This document shows positions 42,971 through 52,084 of a stretch of 64,000 nt of DNA, one piece after another. The DNA lies in assembly GCA_949298575.1 (NCBI GenBank), contig CASFXH010000008.1, positions 56,289 to 120,288 on the forward strand. The letters run 5' to 3'. Both the position numbers and the translations under genes were made by a program. This stretch comes from an uncultured Parabacteroides sp. GTDB taxonomy: Bacteria > Bacteroidota > Bacteroidia > Bacteroidales > Tannerellaceae. Under the pieces are notes generated by a model. That model had not been told where the DNA came from and made no database searches. It was given only the letters and a program-made list of their open reading frames with translations. Within the stretch, counting starts at the first letter, position 1; each line of letters opens with the position of its first letter.

Positions 42971-43654
42971 ATGCTTGAACAGTGGCTGGTCTGGGAACGC
43001 GGCGTCTTTTTTGCGTTGAATGGGAGTGACTATGCTTGGTTGGATCGTGTGATGTGGATCTATTCCGGTAAGTTGATCTGGGTTCCCGTGGCTGCGTTCA
43101 TTATTTTCTTGTTGTTTTATAAGCGGGATTGGAGGGAGTCGCTTTTGGTGTTGTTGATGATCGTTTTGGTCATTACGCTTTGCGATCAGTTCGCTTCGCA
43201 CGTATGTAAGCCTTTCTTTACTCGCTTCCGTCCGACGCATCATCCCGATTTTATGGATCAGGTCAAGACAGTTTTTGATTATCGGGGTGGGTTGTATGGG
43301 TTCATCTCTAGCCATGCGGCCAACGCTTTTGGTTTTGCGATGTTCATGAGTTTACTTTTTCGGGATCGCCTTTTCTCGTGGACTATTTTCGTATGGGCGG
43401 TGGTCGTTTCTTATTCGCGAATTTATTTGGGCGTGCATTTTGTGAGCGATATCGTGCCGGGCGCCTTGTTGGGTCTTTTTTTTGGTGGAGTGGTTTACCT
43501 ATTATATATATATATAGGGAATCGGTTCTTTCCGGGTTCGGAATCGCATCCAAAATTTCCTTCCGTGCGGAAAAAATGGATTAGCGAGGCTATTTGGGTG
43601 ACGCTGATTGCAGTGATTGTATTGAATCCGTTGTTGATAACTTTTTTAAAATGA
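42971..43654 (+). CDS. PAP2-family membrane phosphatase
   Basis: 227 aa with about six membrane spans. The phosphatase triad is visible: 'KPFFTRFRPTH' (KxxxxxxRP), 'YGFISSHAANAFGFAMF' (PSGH-like SSH) and 'SRIYLGVHFVSDIV' (SRxxxxxHxxxD). Likely substrates are lipid phosphates such as undecaprenyl pyrophosphate or phosphatidate. Six bases after batE. Confidence 0.9.
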   Translation: MLEQWLVWERGVFFALNGSDYAWLDRVMWIYSGKLIWVPVAAFIIFLLFYKRDWRESLLVLLMIVLVITLCDQFASHVCKPFFTRFRPTHHPDFMDQVKTVFDYRGGLYGFISSHAANAFGFAMFMSLLFRDRLFSWTIFVWAVVVSYSRIYLGVHFVSDIVPGALLGLFFGGVVYLLYIYIGNRFFPGSESHPKFPSVRKKWISEAIWVTLIAVIVLNPLLITFLK

Positions 43655-43665
43655 AATAGTTGTAA

Positions 43666-43694
43666 AAGATATGTCGTAAAGCATATCCTTTTTT
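43666..43694 (+). terminator. Terminator after the Bat/PAP2 operon
   Basis: GATATG and CATATC form a short stem followed by CTTTTTT, 14 bases after the PAP2 stop. Confidence 0.65.
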
Positions 43695-43794
43695 GAATTA
43701 TTTCTTCTGTTTTATTTGCGTGATCCAAATATAATGTCTAAGTTAGTGCCATCAAAATAAACAAAAGTATTAACCTTATTAAAATAATAAAGCC

Positions 43795-44070
43795 ATGACA
43801 AAAACGATTTCATTTAATGAATTGAGAAGAATTAAAGACAGTCTGCCTGATGGGAGTTCTCATCGCATCGCTGATGAGCTGGGCATTTCTGTAGAAACTG
43901 TCCGTAACTATTTTGGGGGACAAAACTTTAAGGAAGGCAACAGTTGCGGTATCCATATCGAGCCAGGACCCGATGGTGGTTTGGTGGTATTGGATGATAC
44001 GACAATCCTGAATCGTGCTCTTCAGATTCTCGGGGAGACTCAAGGCGAATCTGAGGCACCTCAGGCGTAG
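43795..44070 (+). CDS. Small HTH DNA-binding protein
   Basis: 91 aa. 'ISFNELRRIKDSLPDGSSHRIADELGISVETVRNYFGG' is a helix-turn-helix of the type conserved across Bacteroidales, followed by 'IHIEPGPDGGLVVLDDTTILNRALQIL', a small C-terminal segment. Annotated widely only as a DNA-binding protein. It stands alone between a terminator and the universal stress protein gene, with its own terminator. Confidence 0.75.
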   Translation: MTKTISFNELRRIKDSLPDGSSHRIADELGISVETVRNYFGGQNFKEGNSCGIHIEPGPDGGLVVLDDTTILNRALQILGETQGESEAPQA

Positions 44071-44098
44071 GAATCGAAAGAACATTTTTCTTGAAAAG

Positions 44099-44139
44099 AA
44101 TCCCAAGTGCATGTGTCTCATATGCGTTGGGATTTTTTT
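44099..44139 (+). terminator. Rho-independent terminator
   Basis: AATCCCAA and TTGGGATT close a stem with an inner GCAT/ATGC pairing, then a T7 run, 29 bases after the HTH gene. Confidence 0.8.
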
Positions 44140-44189
44140 ATTTCTTGCTCTTTAATAATAAGGATGTTTAATCTTAAAAATCAGTCGGT

Positions 44190-45308
44190 ATGGAAGATAA
44201 ATTAGTGACTTTGGCTATTCACACGTTCGAGAAAGCCCAAATCTTGAAGACCATCTTGGAAACGGAAGGAATAGAGGTTTATATCCACAATGTCAATCAG
44301 ATACAACCTGTCATATCTGCGGGGGTGCGAGTGCGGATCAAAGAGAGCGATCTTCCTCATGCCTTGCGAGTCATCGAGGACAATAAGTGGAAGGAGGAAC
44401 CGGCCCCAGAAGAGAAGCGGAAACAGCGGGAGAAGTTGGTGCTTATCCCTATCGATTTCTCTGATTACTCTATTAAGGCCTGTGAGTTAGGCCTTAATTA
44501 CGCTGCATTGGTCGGTGCGAAAGTGACTCTTTTGCATGTTTACTTCACTCCCTACTTCCCGTCGGCGATCCCGTTGGGGGATACGATGGCTTATCAGATC
44601 AATGAGGAGGAGTCTGTGCGTCATTTACAAGAGCGGGTACAGGCGGATATGAATGATATCCGTGAATACTTGGATGAGCGGATGGCCGCTGGAAAACTTC
44701 CGAAGATGAAGTATGAGTGTGTTTTACGCGAAGGTTTGCCCGAGGAGGAGATCTTGGTTTATAGCAAGGAGTGCCGGCCTTCGCTCATCGTAATGGGTAC
44801 GCGGGGTAAGAGCCGCAAAGACTCAGACTTGATCGGTAGCGTCACGGGCGAGGTGATCGACGTGAACCGGATACCCGTCTTGGCGATTCCAGAAGACGTG
44901 CCTTTCAACGACTTGCGTGCAGTCAAGAATTTGGCCTTCGCGACTTCTTTCCGCCAGCGGGATCTGGTGGCTTTTGACGAGTTCATGACTTTGATCAAGG
45001 ATTTGAAGGGTGTGAAGATCCATTTGTTTAACATCTCGACCAGTCACGACGAGTGGAACGAGATCCGGCTAACAGGTGTTCGGGAATATTTTCAAAAGCA
45101 ATACCCGGAAGCGGATATTGATTATACAGTCTTGAGCGACGGAGACTTGCTTTTGGCAGTTGAGAAATTCGTGATCGAGCAACATATCGATATGATCGCT
45201 TTAAGTACTTATCGCCGGAGTGTTTGGGCAAGGATGTTCAACCCCTCACTCGCTCGTCGGATGTTGTTCCATACCAGTTTACCACTTTTGGTAATGAATG
45301 GGAAGTAG
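44190..45308 (+). CDS. Universal stress protein with N-terminal DUF2007 domain
   Basis: 372 aa. Residues 1-67 (EDKLVTLAIHTFEKAQILKTILETEGIEVYIHNVNQIQPVISAGVRVRIKESDLPHALRVIED) look like the DUF2007 signal-transducing domain. A USP domain follows ('LVLIPIDFSDYSIKACELGLNYAALVGAKVTLLHVY'), with the ATP loop 'GTRGKSRKDSDLIGSVTGEVI'. A second, less conserved USP-like domain lies at ~245-372. Fusion of a small regulatory domain to tandem USP is uncommon. Stress role by family only. Confidence 0.85.
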   Translation: MEDKLVTLAIHTFEKAQILKTILETEGIEVYIHNVNQIQPVISAGVRVRIKESDLPHALRVIEDNKWKEEPAPEEKRKQREKLVLIPIDFSDYSIKACELGLNYAALVGAKVTLLHVYFTPYFPSAIPLGDTMAYQINEEESVRHLQERVQADMNDIREYLDERMAAGKLPKMKYECVLREGLPEEEILVYSKECRPSLIVMGTRGKSRKDSDLIGSVTGEVIDVNRIPVLAIPEDVPFNDLRAVKNLAFATSFRQRDLVAFDEFMTLIKDLKGVKIHLFNISTSHDEWNEIRLTGVREYFQKQYPEADIDYTVLSDGDLLLAVEKFVIEQHIDMIALSTYRRSVWARMFNPSLARRMLFHTSLPLLVMNGK

Positions 45309-45610
45309 TGAGTGAAGAGGTTGTCTTCGAATGGGAGCATGGCTAATCTCCGGGTATCATGATAGTACGTTGGGAGAAGCACTCCAGTACAGATGGGGTC
45401 GTACTTCTAGTACGGAGCTGATCGTACTAGAGTGCGCTCCCTGCCGTACTCGAGTGCGCACGGTTTCGTACTGACGTGAGACTTCCGCGAAGTCATTCCG
45501 TTCTTTGGAAAGGTGGAATAATTTTTTAATTGATCGGTACGGGAATTGAAGATTTTTATTAAGTTTGCCCCGTAAACTATTTAATAAAAAAGAATAAAAG
45601 AAGAGATACC
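45309..45610. other. Intergenic region with GTAC-centred 22-23-bp repeat
   Basis: No gene. GTAC occurs at 45365, 45387, 45401, 45410, 45424, 45446 and 45468, with 22-23-bp spacing between equivalent sites and shared flanks such as CGTACT and GAGTGCGC. TAAGTTTG at 45560-45567 is a -7 element for the CoA ligase gene 44 bases on. Confidence 0.6.
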
Positions 45611-46912
45611 ATGATTTGGAACGAAACGATGGAGTGCATGTCGCGCGAGGAAATGCGTAAGTTACAGAGTATACGCTTGCGGCGCGTCGTAGAGCACGTT
45701 TATCACAATTCCCCTTTTTATCGGAAGAAAATGCAAGAGATGGGCGTCGTGCCCGAAGATATCCAGTCGGTGGATGATATCGTGAAATTGCCGTTTACGG
45801 TTAAGCAGGATTTGAGGGATAACTATCCTTTTGGCCTAATGGCGGTACCAATGTCGGAGATCGTGCGCCTGCATGCGTCTTCAGGTACGACGGGCAAGCC
45901 GATCGTGGTGGGATATACGCGTCGCGATTTGGGTATCTGGGCAGAGGTGGTCGCTCGTTGTTTGACCGCTTATGGCTTGACTCGTAATGACTCCGTGCAA
46001 GTCTCTTATGGCTACGGTCTATTTACGGGAGGACTGGGAGCCCATTGCGGAGTCGAGAATATCGGTGGAACGGTGATTCCGATGAGTAGTGGAAATACCC
46101 GCAAGCAAATCCAGCTGATGCATGATTTTGGAGCAAAAGGTCTCGCATGTACGCCTTCCTATGCGCTCTATTTGGCGGAGACGATTCGGGAATTGGGGAT
46201 TCCTTTGGAGGAATTCCAGTTGCGGGTCGGTGCGTTTGGTGCGGAGCCTTGGACGGAGAATATGCGTAAAGAGTTGGAAGAGAAGTTGAATATTAAGGCG
46301 TATGATATTTATGGCTTAACCGAGATTTGCGGACCGGGCGTCGGTGGCGAGTGTGAGTACCAGAACGGGACCCACTTGTGGGAAGACCATTTCTTGCCCG
46401 AGATCGTAGACCCCGTAACCTTGGAGCCGGTAGAACCGGGGCAGATGGGCGAGCTGGTATTCACAACTTTGACGAAAGAGGGCATGCCGATGATTCGTTA
46501 TCGTACGCGCGATTTGACATCCTTGAATTACGAGCGGTGCGCTTGTGGACGTACTGCGGTGCGCATGAGCCGGATCATGGGCCGGAGCGATGATATGTTG
46601 ATCATTCGCGGTGTTAATGTTTTCCCGTCGCAAGTGGAGTCTGTGATCCTCGAGTTGCCAGAGTTCGAGCCTCATTACGTGATCGTGGTGGACCGCGTGA
46701 ACAATACCGACACGTTCCAAATCCAAGTGGAGGTTCGTCCGGAATATTATACGGACGAGATGAACAAGCTGATCGCCTTGAAGCAGAAGATCACCAACCG
46801 GATGCAGAGCGTGATCGGTTTGCAACCGGACATCAAGATCGTCGAGCCGCGGAGCATCGAGCGAAGTATGGGCAAGGCAAAGCACGTGATCGACCATCGC
46901 AAGTTCGAATAA
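45611..46912 (+). CDS. Phenylacetate-CoA ligase family protein (PaaK-like)
   Basis: 433 aa. Adenylate-forming enzyme: 'RLHASSGTTGKPIVVGYTRRDL' is the AMP-binding loop, 'YDIYGLTEICGPGVGGECEYQNGTHLWEDHF' the A5-type motif, 'MPMIRYRTRDLTSL' and 'GRSDDMLIIRGVNVFPSQVE' the hinge region, and 'ERSMGKAKHVIDHRKF' carries the end Lys. In Bacteroidetes it makes aryl-acetyl-CoA such as indoleacetyl- or phenylacetyl-CoA. The double-ACT gene 27 bases downstream recurs beside PaaK and may regulate it. Confidence 0.92.
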   Translation: MIWNETMECMSREEMRKLQSIRLRRVVEHVYHNSPFYRKKMQEMGVVPEDIQSVDDIVKLPFTVKQDLRDNYPFGLMAVPMSEIVRLHASSGTTGKPIVVGYTRRDLGIWAEVVARCLTAYGLTRNDSVQVSYGYGLFTGGLGAHCGVENIGGTVIPMSSGNTRKQIQLMHDFGAKGLACTPSYALYLAETIRELGIPLEEFQLRVGAFGAEPWTENMRKELEEKLNIKAYDIYGLTEICGPGVGGECEYQNGTHLWEDHFLPEIVDPVTLEPVEPGQMGELVFTTLTKEGMPMIRYRTRDLTSLNYERCACGRTAVRMSRIMGRSDDMLIIRGVNVFPSQVESVILELPEFEPHYVIVVDRVNNTDTFQIQVEVRPEYYTDEMNKLIALKQKITNRMQSVIGLQPDIKIVEPRSIERSMGKAKHVIDHRKFE

Positions 46913-46939
46913 TTATCAACTTAAAAAACAATTACGACT

Positions 46940-47365
46940 ATGCTAATCAAACAATTGTCTATTTTTTTGGAGAATAAGAAAGGCCGTTTCACGGAAGTGG
47001 CCAAGATCTTAGGAGAGGCGGGAGTCAACATGTCGGCGTTTACCGTTTCCGAGAACTCGGATTTCGGGATCTTGCGGCTGATCGTCTCGGATACGGAGAA
47101 AGCGATCCAGGTCTTGAGGGAACGGCTCTATGCGGTCAGTGTGACAGACGTGGTCTGCCTGCACTGCCCGAACCAGCCTGGCGCCTTAGCGAAAGCGATG
47201 GATATCATTACCAACGCGGGAATCTTCGTGGAATACATGTACGCCTTCTCGCAAGGAGAGGCCGCTAACGTGATTATTCGCCCGGATAACATTGAGCGCT
47301 GCGTAGAAGTTTTGAGGGAAAACAAGCTGGAGCTGATCGCCGCGAGTGATCTTTATCGTCTTTAG
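46940..47365 (+). CDS. Double ACT-domain regulator
   Basis: 141 aa with two ACT domains: 'KQLSIFLENKKGRFTEVAKILGEAGVNMSAFTVSENSDFGILRLIVSD' and 'DVVCLHCPNQPGALAKAMDIITNAGIFVEYMYAFSQGEAANVIIRPDN'. ACT domains bind amino acids. There is no attached enzyme, so it is probably a ligand sensor for the CoA ligase encoded just upstream. Confidence 0.88.
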   Translation: MLIKQLSIFLENKKGRFTEVAKILGEAGVNMSAFTVSENSDFGILRLIVSDTEKAIQVLRERLYAVSVTDVVCLHCPNQPGALAKAMDIITNAGIFVEYMYAFSQGEAANVIIRPDNIERCVEVLRENKLELIAASDLYRL

Positions 47366-47469
47366 GGATTCAAAAAAACTTAAAAACACGAGTGTGCGAA
47401 GACTAAAAAACTCAAAAGCGGTGGGTTTAAAGAATGAATGTATTAATTTCGCGAACTAAAAGTTTCGGG

Positions 47470-48276
47470 ATGAAAAAGGTTGTCTTTTTTTTGATGATGA
47501 TTGGATTGTTGTCCTCCTGTGGAGAGTATAACAACGTGTTGAAAAGCACGGACTATGAGCTGAAATACTCATACGCTAAGAAGTATTTCAACGAGAAGAA
47601 ATACGCGAGGGCGGCGACGTTGCTGGATGAGTTAGTGACGATCTTTAAGGGAACAGCCTATGCGGAGGAGTCATTGTATCTTTTGGCTCAAAGTTATTAC
47701 GGGCAAGAAGATTATCAGACGGCTTCCCAGTATTTCGAGACTTATTACACCACTTATCCGAGGGGAGAGTTCACGGAATTGGCACGTTTCTATTCCGGAT
47801 ATGGGCTTTACCTTGATTCGCCGGATCCTCGGTTGGATCAGACCCAGACTTACGAGGCGATCGAGCAGTTGCAGTTATATATGGAATATTACCCCCAGAG
47901 CGAAAGGGCGGCGCAAGCGCAGGAGATCCTGTTCGAGCTTCAGGAGAAGCTGGCTTATAAGGAACTTTTGGCCACGCGACTTTATTTCAATCTAGGAACT
48001 TATATGGGTAATAACTACTTGTCGAGTGTCATCACGGCGCAAAACGCGCTCAAGAATTATCCTTACACGAAATATCGCGAGGAATTCATGATATTGATGA
48101 TCCGTTCGCGGTATGAGTTGGCCTTGGTCAGTGTGGATGAGAAATTGCAAGGACGATACCGAGATGTGGTCGATGAGTATTATAACTACATGAACGAATA
48201 TCCTGAGGGCAAGTACGTGAAGGAAGTCCAACGGTATTTCGATTACGCGAACGCACGTATCACGGATGTTTATTAA
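47470..48276 (+). CDS. bamD: Outer-membrane assembly lipoprotein BamD
   Basis: 268 aa from the ATG at 47470, which gives signal MKKVVFFLMMIGLLSSC with the lipobox Cys17; an earlier in-frame ATG (47434) would bury it. TPR-like repeats: 'YAKKYFNEKKYARAATLLDELVTIFKGTAYAEESLYLLAQSYYGQEDYQTASQYFETYYTTYPRGEFTELARFYSGYGLY' are the YfiO/BamD pattern. It is a part of the BAM complex. 25 bases before the omega gene, a pair conserved in Bacteroidales. Confidence 0.93.
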   Translation: MKKVVFFLMMIGLLSSCGEYNNVLKSTDYELKYSYAKKYFNEKKYARAATLLDELVTIFKGTAYAEESLYLLAQSYYGQEDYQTASQYFETYYTTYPRGEFTELARFYSGYGLYLDSPDPRLDQTQTYEAIEQLQLYMEYYPQSERAAQAQEILFELQEKLAYKELLATRLYFNLGTYMGNNYLSSVITAQNALKNYPYTKYREEFMILMIRSRYELALVSVDEKLQGRYRDVVDEYYNYMNEYPEGKYVKEVQRYFDYANARITDVY

Positions 48277-48301
48277 GCGAATTAATCAATAGAAGACGAA
48301 A

Positions 48302-48634
48302 ATGGATTACAGAAAGACAAACGCGCCGACCAACACGGTCACTCGCGACTTGATCAAGTTGGCGGAGCCGACGGGTAACATTTACGAGACGGTAGCGATC
48401 ATCTCGAAGCGGGCAAACCAGATCAGTGTGCAGATGAAACAGGATCTGGAAAAGAAACTTCAGGAGTTTGCGTCATTTAATGACAATTTGGAAGAGGTTT
48501 TTGAGAACCGCGAGCAGATTGAGATCTCCCGATATTATGAGAAGCTTCCGAAACCGACCTTGATCGCGACGCAAGAGTTCATAGAGGGAAAAGTTTATTA
48601 TAAAAATCCGGCGAAGGAGAAGATTAATTTCTGA
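48302..48634 (+). CDS. rpoZ: RNA polymerase omega subunit (Bacteroidetes type)
   Basis: 110 aa. 'TRDLIKLAEPTGNIYETVAIISKRANQISVQMKQDLEKKLQEF' is the Rpb6/omega fold. The C-terminal extension ('QIEISRYYEKLPKPTLIATQEFIEGKVYYKNP') is typical of the Bacteroidetes version. Immediately after bamD. Confidence 0.88.
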   Translation: MDYRKTNAPTNTVTRDLIKLAEPTGNIYETVAIISKRANQISVQMKQDLEKKLQEFASFNDNLEEVFENREQIEISRYYEKLPKPTLIATQEFIEGKVYYKNPAKEKINF

Positions 48635-48661
48635 TTCTTGTGAAACGCCGAAAACGCGTAA

Positions 48662-48720
48662 GGAGGAGTTGGGAGTTGGGAATGCACCCGACACTCAACT
48701 CCTCATGTTTTTTAAAAAAA
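48662..48720 (+). terminator. Terminator after rpoZ
   Basis: GAGGAGTTG...CAACTCCTC forms a long stem with an internal loop, then ATGTTTTTT, ~30 bases after the rpoZ stop. Confidence 0.75.
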
Positions 48721-48730
48721 AGGAAATAGT

Positions 48731-49189
48731 ATGATTCAACGTATTCAAACGGTTTATTTGTTGCTGATCGTGGTGTTGGCCGTGATCAACTTGTTTTTGC
48801 CGCTGGCGGTGTTCCAACAAGGGAATGAATTGCTTCGTTTTGATGTCTCGGGACTCATGACGATGGAGGGCGTGAAGGAAATGGTCTACCCGACATGGGG
48901 GTTGATGGGCTTGGTAGCCGCGATCGCGCTCGTGGCTTTCGCGACGATTTTCCTTTATAAGCGAAGAATGCTTCAAATCCGCCTCTGTATTTTCAACATG
49001 CTTTTGATGATAGGTTTTTACGCCTATTTCGGTTTTCTGGTCTGGAAGATCAAGGATGGGGTTGACGTGAGCGTGAGCGTCCGGTTCGCGCTATGCCTTC
49101 CGTTCGTGAGCATGATCTTGAACTATTTGGCGATCCGGAATATCGGGGCAGACGAGGCGCTGGTGCGTTCGTTGGAGCGCTTACGTTAA
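48731..49189 (+). CDS. DUF4293 membrane protein
   Basis: 152 aa with four predicted membrane spans ('TVYLLLIVVLAVINLFLPLAVF', 'TWGLMGLVAAIALVAFATIFLY', 'ICIFNMLLMIGFYAYFGFLVWK', 'FALCLPFVSMILNYLAIRNI'), ending in 'DEALVRSLERLR'. 'MIQRIQTVYLLL' is the typical DUF4293 start. Function unknown; often next to rpoZ and bamD. Confidence 0.85.
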   Translation: MIQRIQTVYLLLIVVLAVINLFLPLAVFQQGNELLRFDVSGLMTMEGVKEMVYPTWGLMGLVAAIALVAFATIFLYKRRMLQIRLCIFNMLLMIGFYAYFGFLVWKIKDGVDVSVSVRFALCLPFVSMILNYLAIRNIGADEALVRSLERLR

Positions 49190-49192
49190 TGC

Positions 49193-52084
49193 ATGCACGA
49201 TCGGATGAAGCCTTTTCTCGCTCAAGTTGCCGAGCTGTTTTACCGTCGTTATGGGGCGGAATGCTATCGTTTGGCCTTCGTTTTCCCGAACCGGCGGGCG
49301 GGCTTGTTTTTCCAGAAATACTTGGCGGACGTCGCAGGGAAGCCTCTTTTCTCGCCGACGATCCTGACGATAAACGATTTGTTCGGCCGTTTGAGCGGGA
49401 GGAGGCTCGCCGACAGGATCGCGATGCTCTTCTCACTCTACGAAGTGTATCAACAAGCGAGTGGAAGCGACGAGAGCCTCGACGATTTTCTCTATTGGGG
49501 CGAGATGCTGCTCAATGATTTCGACGATGTGGATAAATACCTCGTCGACGCCCGTGCGCTTTTCACCAACGTAACTGATTGGCGGGAGATAGAGGATCAT
49601 TTCGATTACTTGAGCGAAGAGCAAGTGGAGGCGATCCGTGCCTTTTGGTCAAGTTTCCGGCCACGTGAGGAATCGGCGAGTCAACGTGATTTCCGGGCGG
49701 TTTGGCAAATCTTGTTCGAGGTTTATACGACGTTCAAGGCGGCGCTGGCCGAGCGGGGAGAGGCTTACGAGGGGATGATGATGCGTGAGGTGGTCGAGCG
49801 AATGGCGAACGGCCATGAGGTTTGGCCTTTCGAGCGGATCATCTTTGTGGGCCTTAATGCCTTGTCGGTCGCCGAGGAGCGTTTGCTCGCCTTGGCCCGC
49901 GACGCGGGTGTCGCCGAGTTTTATTGGGATTACGCTTCGCCGAAGACCCGTGACAAGAACAATCGGGCCGCTTTTTTCGCGACCCGCAATCTGGAACGCT
50001 TTCCCTCCGCTTACCCTCTGGAGGAAGAGGGGGGCGACAACGTGCCCAAGATTGAGACCGTAGGCATCCCCTCGGGAGTGGGGCAGGCGAAATGGGCGCA
50101 TGAGATCTTGGCCCACTACATCCCGGAAGGACAGACGACGGCCGACCCCGAGATGGCCCTGCGCACGGCGGTTGTCCTGCCCGATGAGCGATTGCTGATG
50201 CCCGTCTTGCGTTCGATCCCGGAGGCGTATGGGCAGATTAACGTCACGATGGGCTATCCGCTGGCGGAAACACCCGTGGCCGCCTTGATGGAACGGATCC
50301 TTTCGCTCCAGAAAAACATCCGCCAAATGGACGGCGTGCCTTGCTTCTACCATCAGGAGGTGATGGCTTTGCTGAATCACCCGTACATTCAAGGGAGCGA
50401 CCCCACACGGATCGCTGAGTTGGCCCAAGCGATTATCGAGAACAACCGGGTGTATATCCCCGCGGCGGACTTGGTTGTCAATGAACTGGCGCGCTGCCTC
50501 TTCCGCCCGGTGCTGGACCCTTCGACCTTCTTGGATTATTTGTTGGAGGTGCTTTCCATCCTCGACCGCTTGCTCGGGCGGGAGGCTACGGACGAGGCGT
50601 CGGCTTCGGTAGGCGCGGATGACTTGGGACAAGAATATATTTTCCATTATTTTACGATCGTGAATCGGCTGAAGGCTTTGCTCTCGGAACTGGGAGCGAG
50701 CCTGCGGATCGAGACTTATTATCGCCTGCTGACTCGCTTGGCCAGCCGCGTCACGATTCCTTTCGAGGGCGAGCCGCTGGCGGGGCTTCAGGTCATGGGC
50801 GTGCTGGAAACAAGGGCGTTGGATTTTGACCGCCTCATCATCCTTTCGATGAACGAGGGGACATTCCCCCTCCGGCGGACGGCCAATTCCTTTATTCCTC
50901 ACAATTTGCGGAAAGGCTTCGGCTTGCCTACCTATGAACATCAGGACAGCGTCTGGGCATATCATTTCTACCGCTTGATCCACCGGGCGTCGGAGGTCAC
51001 GTTGCTTTACGACACCCGTTCGGCGGGGACGCACACGGGCGAGGTGAGCCGTTTCGTGACCCAGTTGCGTTACCTCTACGCGACGCCCATCGCGAGCCGC
51101 TTCCTGACCTACCGGGTGAACTCGGAGAAGCGGCCCGTCTTGCTCGTCGAGAAAGATGAGAGCATCCAAGTGCGCTTGGCCCGTTATCTGGAGGGTGGGG
51201 GAAAGGCTTTGTCGGCCAGCGCCCTGAACACCTACTTGGATTGCCCGTTGAAATTCTATTTCACTTATATAGAAGACATCGAGGACGAGGAAGCGGTGAC
51301 GGAACGCGTCGAAAGCGATGTCTTCGGAAGCATTTTCCACAAGGTAATGGAAGAGCTGTACAGGCCGCTGAACGGCGCGCGCGTGACGGCAGACCTCCTT
51401 GAGCTACGCGCCAAAGACGAACGGGAGATGACTGAGATCATCACCCGAGCCTTCGCCACGGAGTTCTTCAAAAGCGAGCGTCCTCGTCCGCTCGTGGGGC
51501 GTAATTACCTGATTGGCGAGATGATCCGTAAGTACGTGAAGCGCACGCTCGAGATCGACGCCCGCTTCACGCCCTTCCTTTATCGCGAGTCGGAACGCCG
51601 CGTGAGGGCCACGCTGCGGTTGACGGATGGGCGCACGCCACGCTTAAAGGGTTTCATCGACCGGATCGACGAGGTCGGCGGCTTCACGCGGATCGTGGAT
51701 TACAAGACGGGGCGGGGGACGAACCGTTTCGCCTCGGCGCGCGATTTGTTCGACGCGTCGCTCCGCGAGCGGCCCAAAGCCGTCATGCAAGTCTATCTTT
51801 ACGCCTGGATGCTCCGCCAAAGCGGGGGGGCGGAGGGGCCAATCGCACCCTCGATCTACTTCATCCGGGATTTGTTTGGCAAAAAGTTCGACGCCTCCAT
51901 CCAGCGGGTGGAAGGCCGGGGCAAGCAACAGCCGGTCGGCGACCTCACGCCCGACTTGGAAGCCTTCGAGGACGCGCTCCGGGATTGCGTGGATGGGCTG
52001 TTCGACCCGCGAGTCGCCTTCGCGCAGGCCGAAACGGATCGGGCGTGCGGCTATTGTCCTTTCGCCACCCTTTGCGGGCGTTAA
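49193..52084 (+). CDS. AddB-like PD-(D/E)XK nuclease
   Basis: 963 aa (or 959 if the second Met is used). N-terminal part resembles an inactivated helicase: 'LAFVFPNRRAGLFFQKYL' replaces Walker A, and 'IIFVGLNALSVAEERLL' follows. 'LQVMGVLETRALDFDRLIILSMNEGTFP' is the AddB motif. C-terminal RecB-like nuclease: 'LKGFIDRIDEVGGFTRIVDYKTGRG' (Asp...Asp-Tyr-Lys). Four cysteines for a Fe-S cluster: 'LDCPLKFYFTYIEDIED' (~684) and 'RACGYCPFATLCGR' at the end. It processes double-strand breaks, but the AddA helicase partner is not in this window. Its stop overlaps the convergent fRMsr gene by 4 bases. Confidence 0.9.
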   Translation: MHDRMKPFLAQVAELFYRRYGAECYRLAFVFPNRRAGLFFQKYLADVAGKPLFSPTILTINDLFGRLSGRRLADRIAMLFSLYEVYQQASGSDESLDDFLYWGEMLLNDFDDVDKYLVDARALFTNVTDWREIEDHFDYLSEEQVEAIRAFWSSFRPREESASQRDFRAVWQILFEVYTTFKAALAERGEAYEGMMMREVVERMANGHEVWPFERIIFVGLNALSVAEERLLALARDAGVAEFYWDYASPKTRDKNNRAAFFATRNLERFPSAYPLEEEGGDNVPKIETVGIPSGVGQAKWAHEILAHYIPEGQTTADPEMALRTAVVLPDERLLMPVLRSIPEAYGQINVTMGYPLAETPVAALMERILSLQKNIRQMDGVPCFYHQEVMALLNHPYIQGSDPTRIAELAQAIIENNRVYIPAADLVVNELARCLFRPVLDPSTFLDYLLEVLSILDRLLGREATDEASASVGADDLGQEYIFHYFTIVNRLKALLSELGASLRIETYYRLLTRLASRVTIPFEGEPLAGLQVMGVLETRALDFDRLIILSMNEGTFPLRRTANSFIPHNLRKGFGLPTYEHQDSVWAYHFYRLIHRASEVTLLYDTRSAGTHTGEVSRFVTQLRYLYATPIASRFLTYRVNSEKRPVLLVEKDESIQVRLARYLEGGGKALSASALNTYLDCPLKFYFTYIEDIEDEEAVTERVESDVFGSIFHKVMEELYRPLNGARVTADLLELRAKDEREMTEIITRAFATEFFKSERPRPLVGRNYLIGEMIRKYVKRTLEIDARFTPFLYRESERRVRATLRLTDGRTPRLKGFIDRIDEVGGFTRIVDYKTGRGTNRFASARDLFDASLRERPKAVMQVYLYAWMLRQSGGAEGPIAPSIYFIRDLFGKKFDASIQRVEGRGKQQPVGDLTPDLEAFEDALRDCVDGLFDPRVAFAQAETDRACGYCPFATLCGR

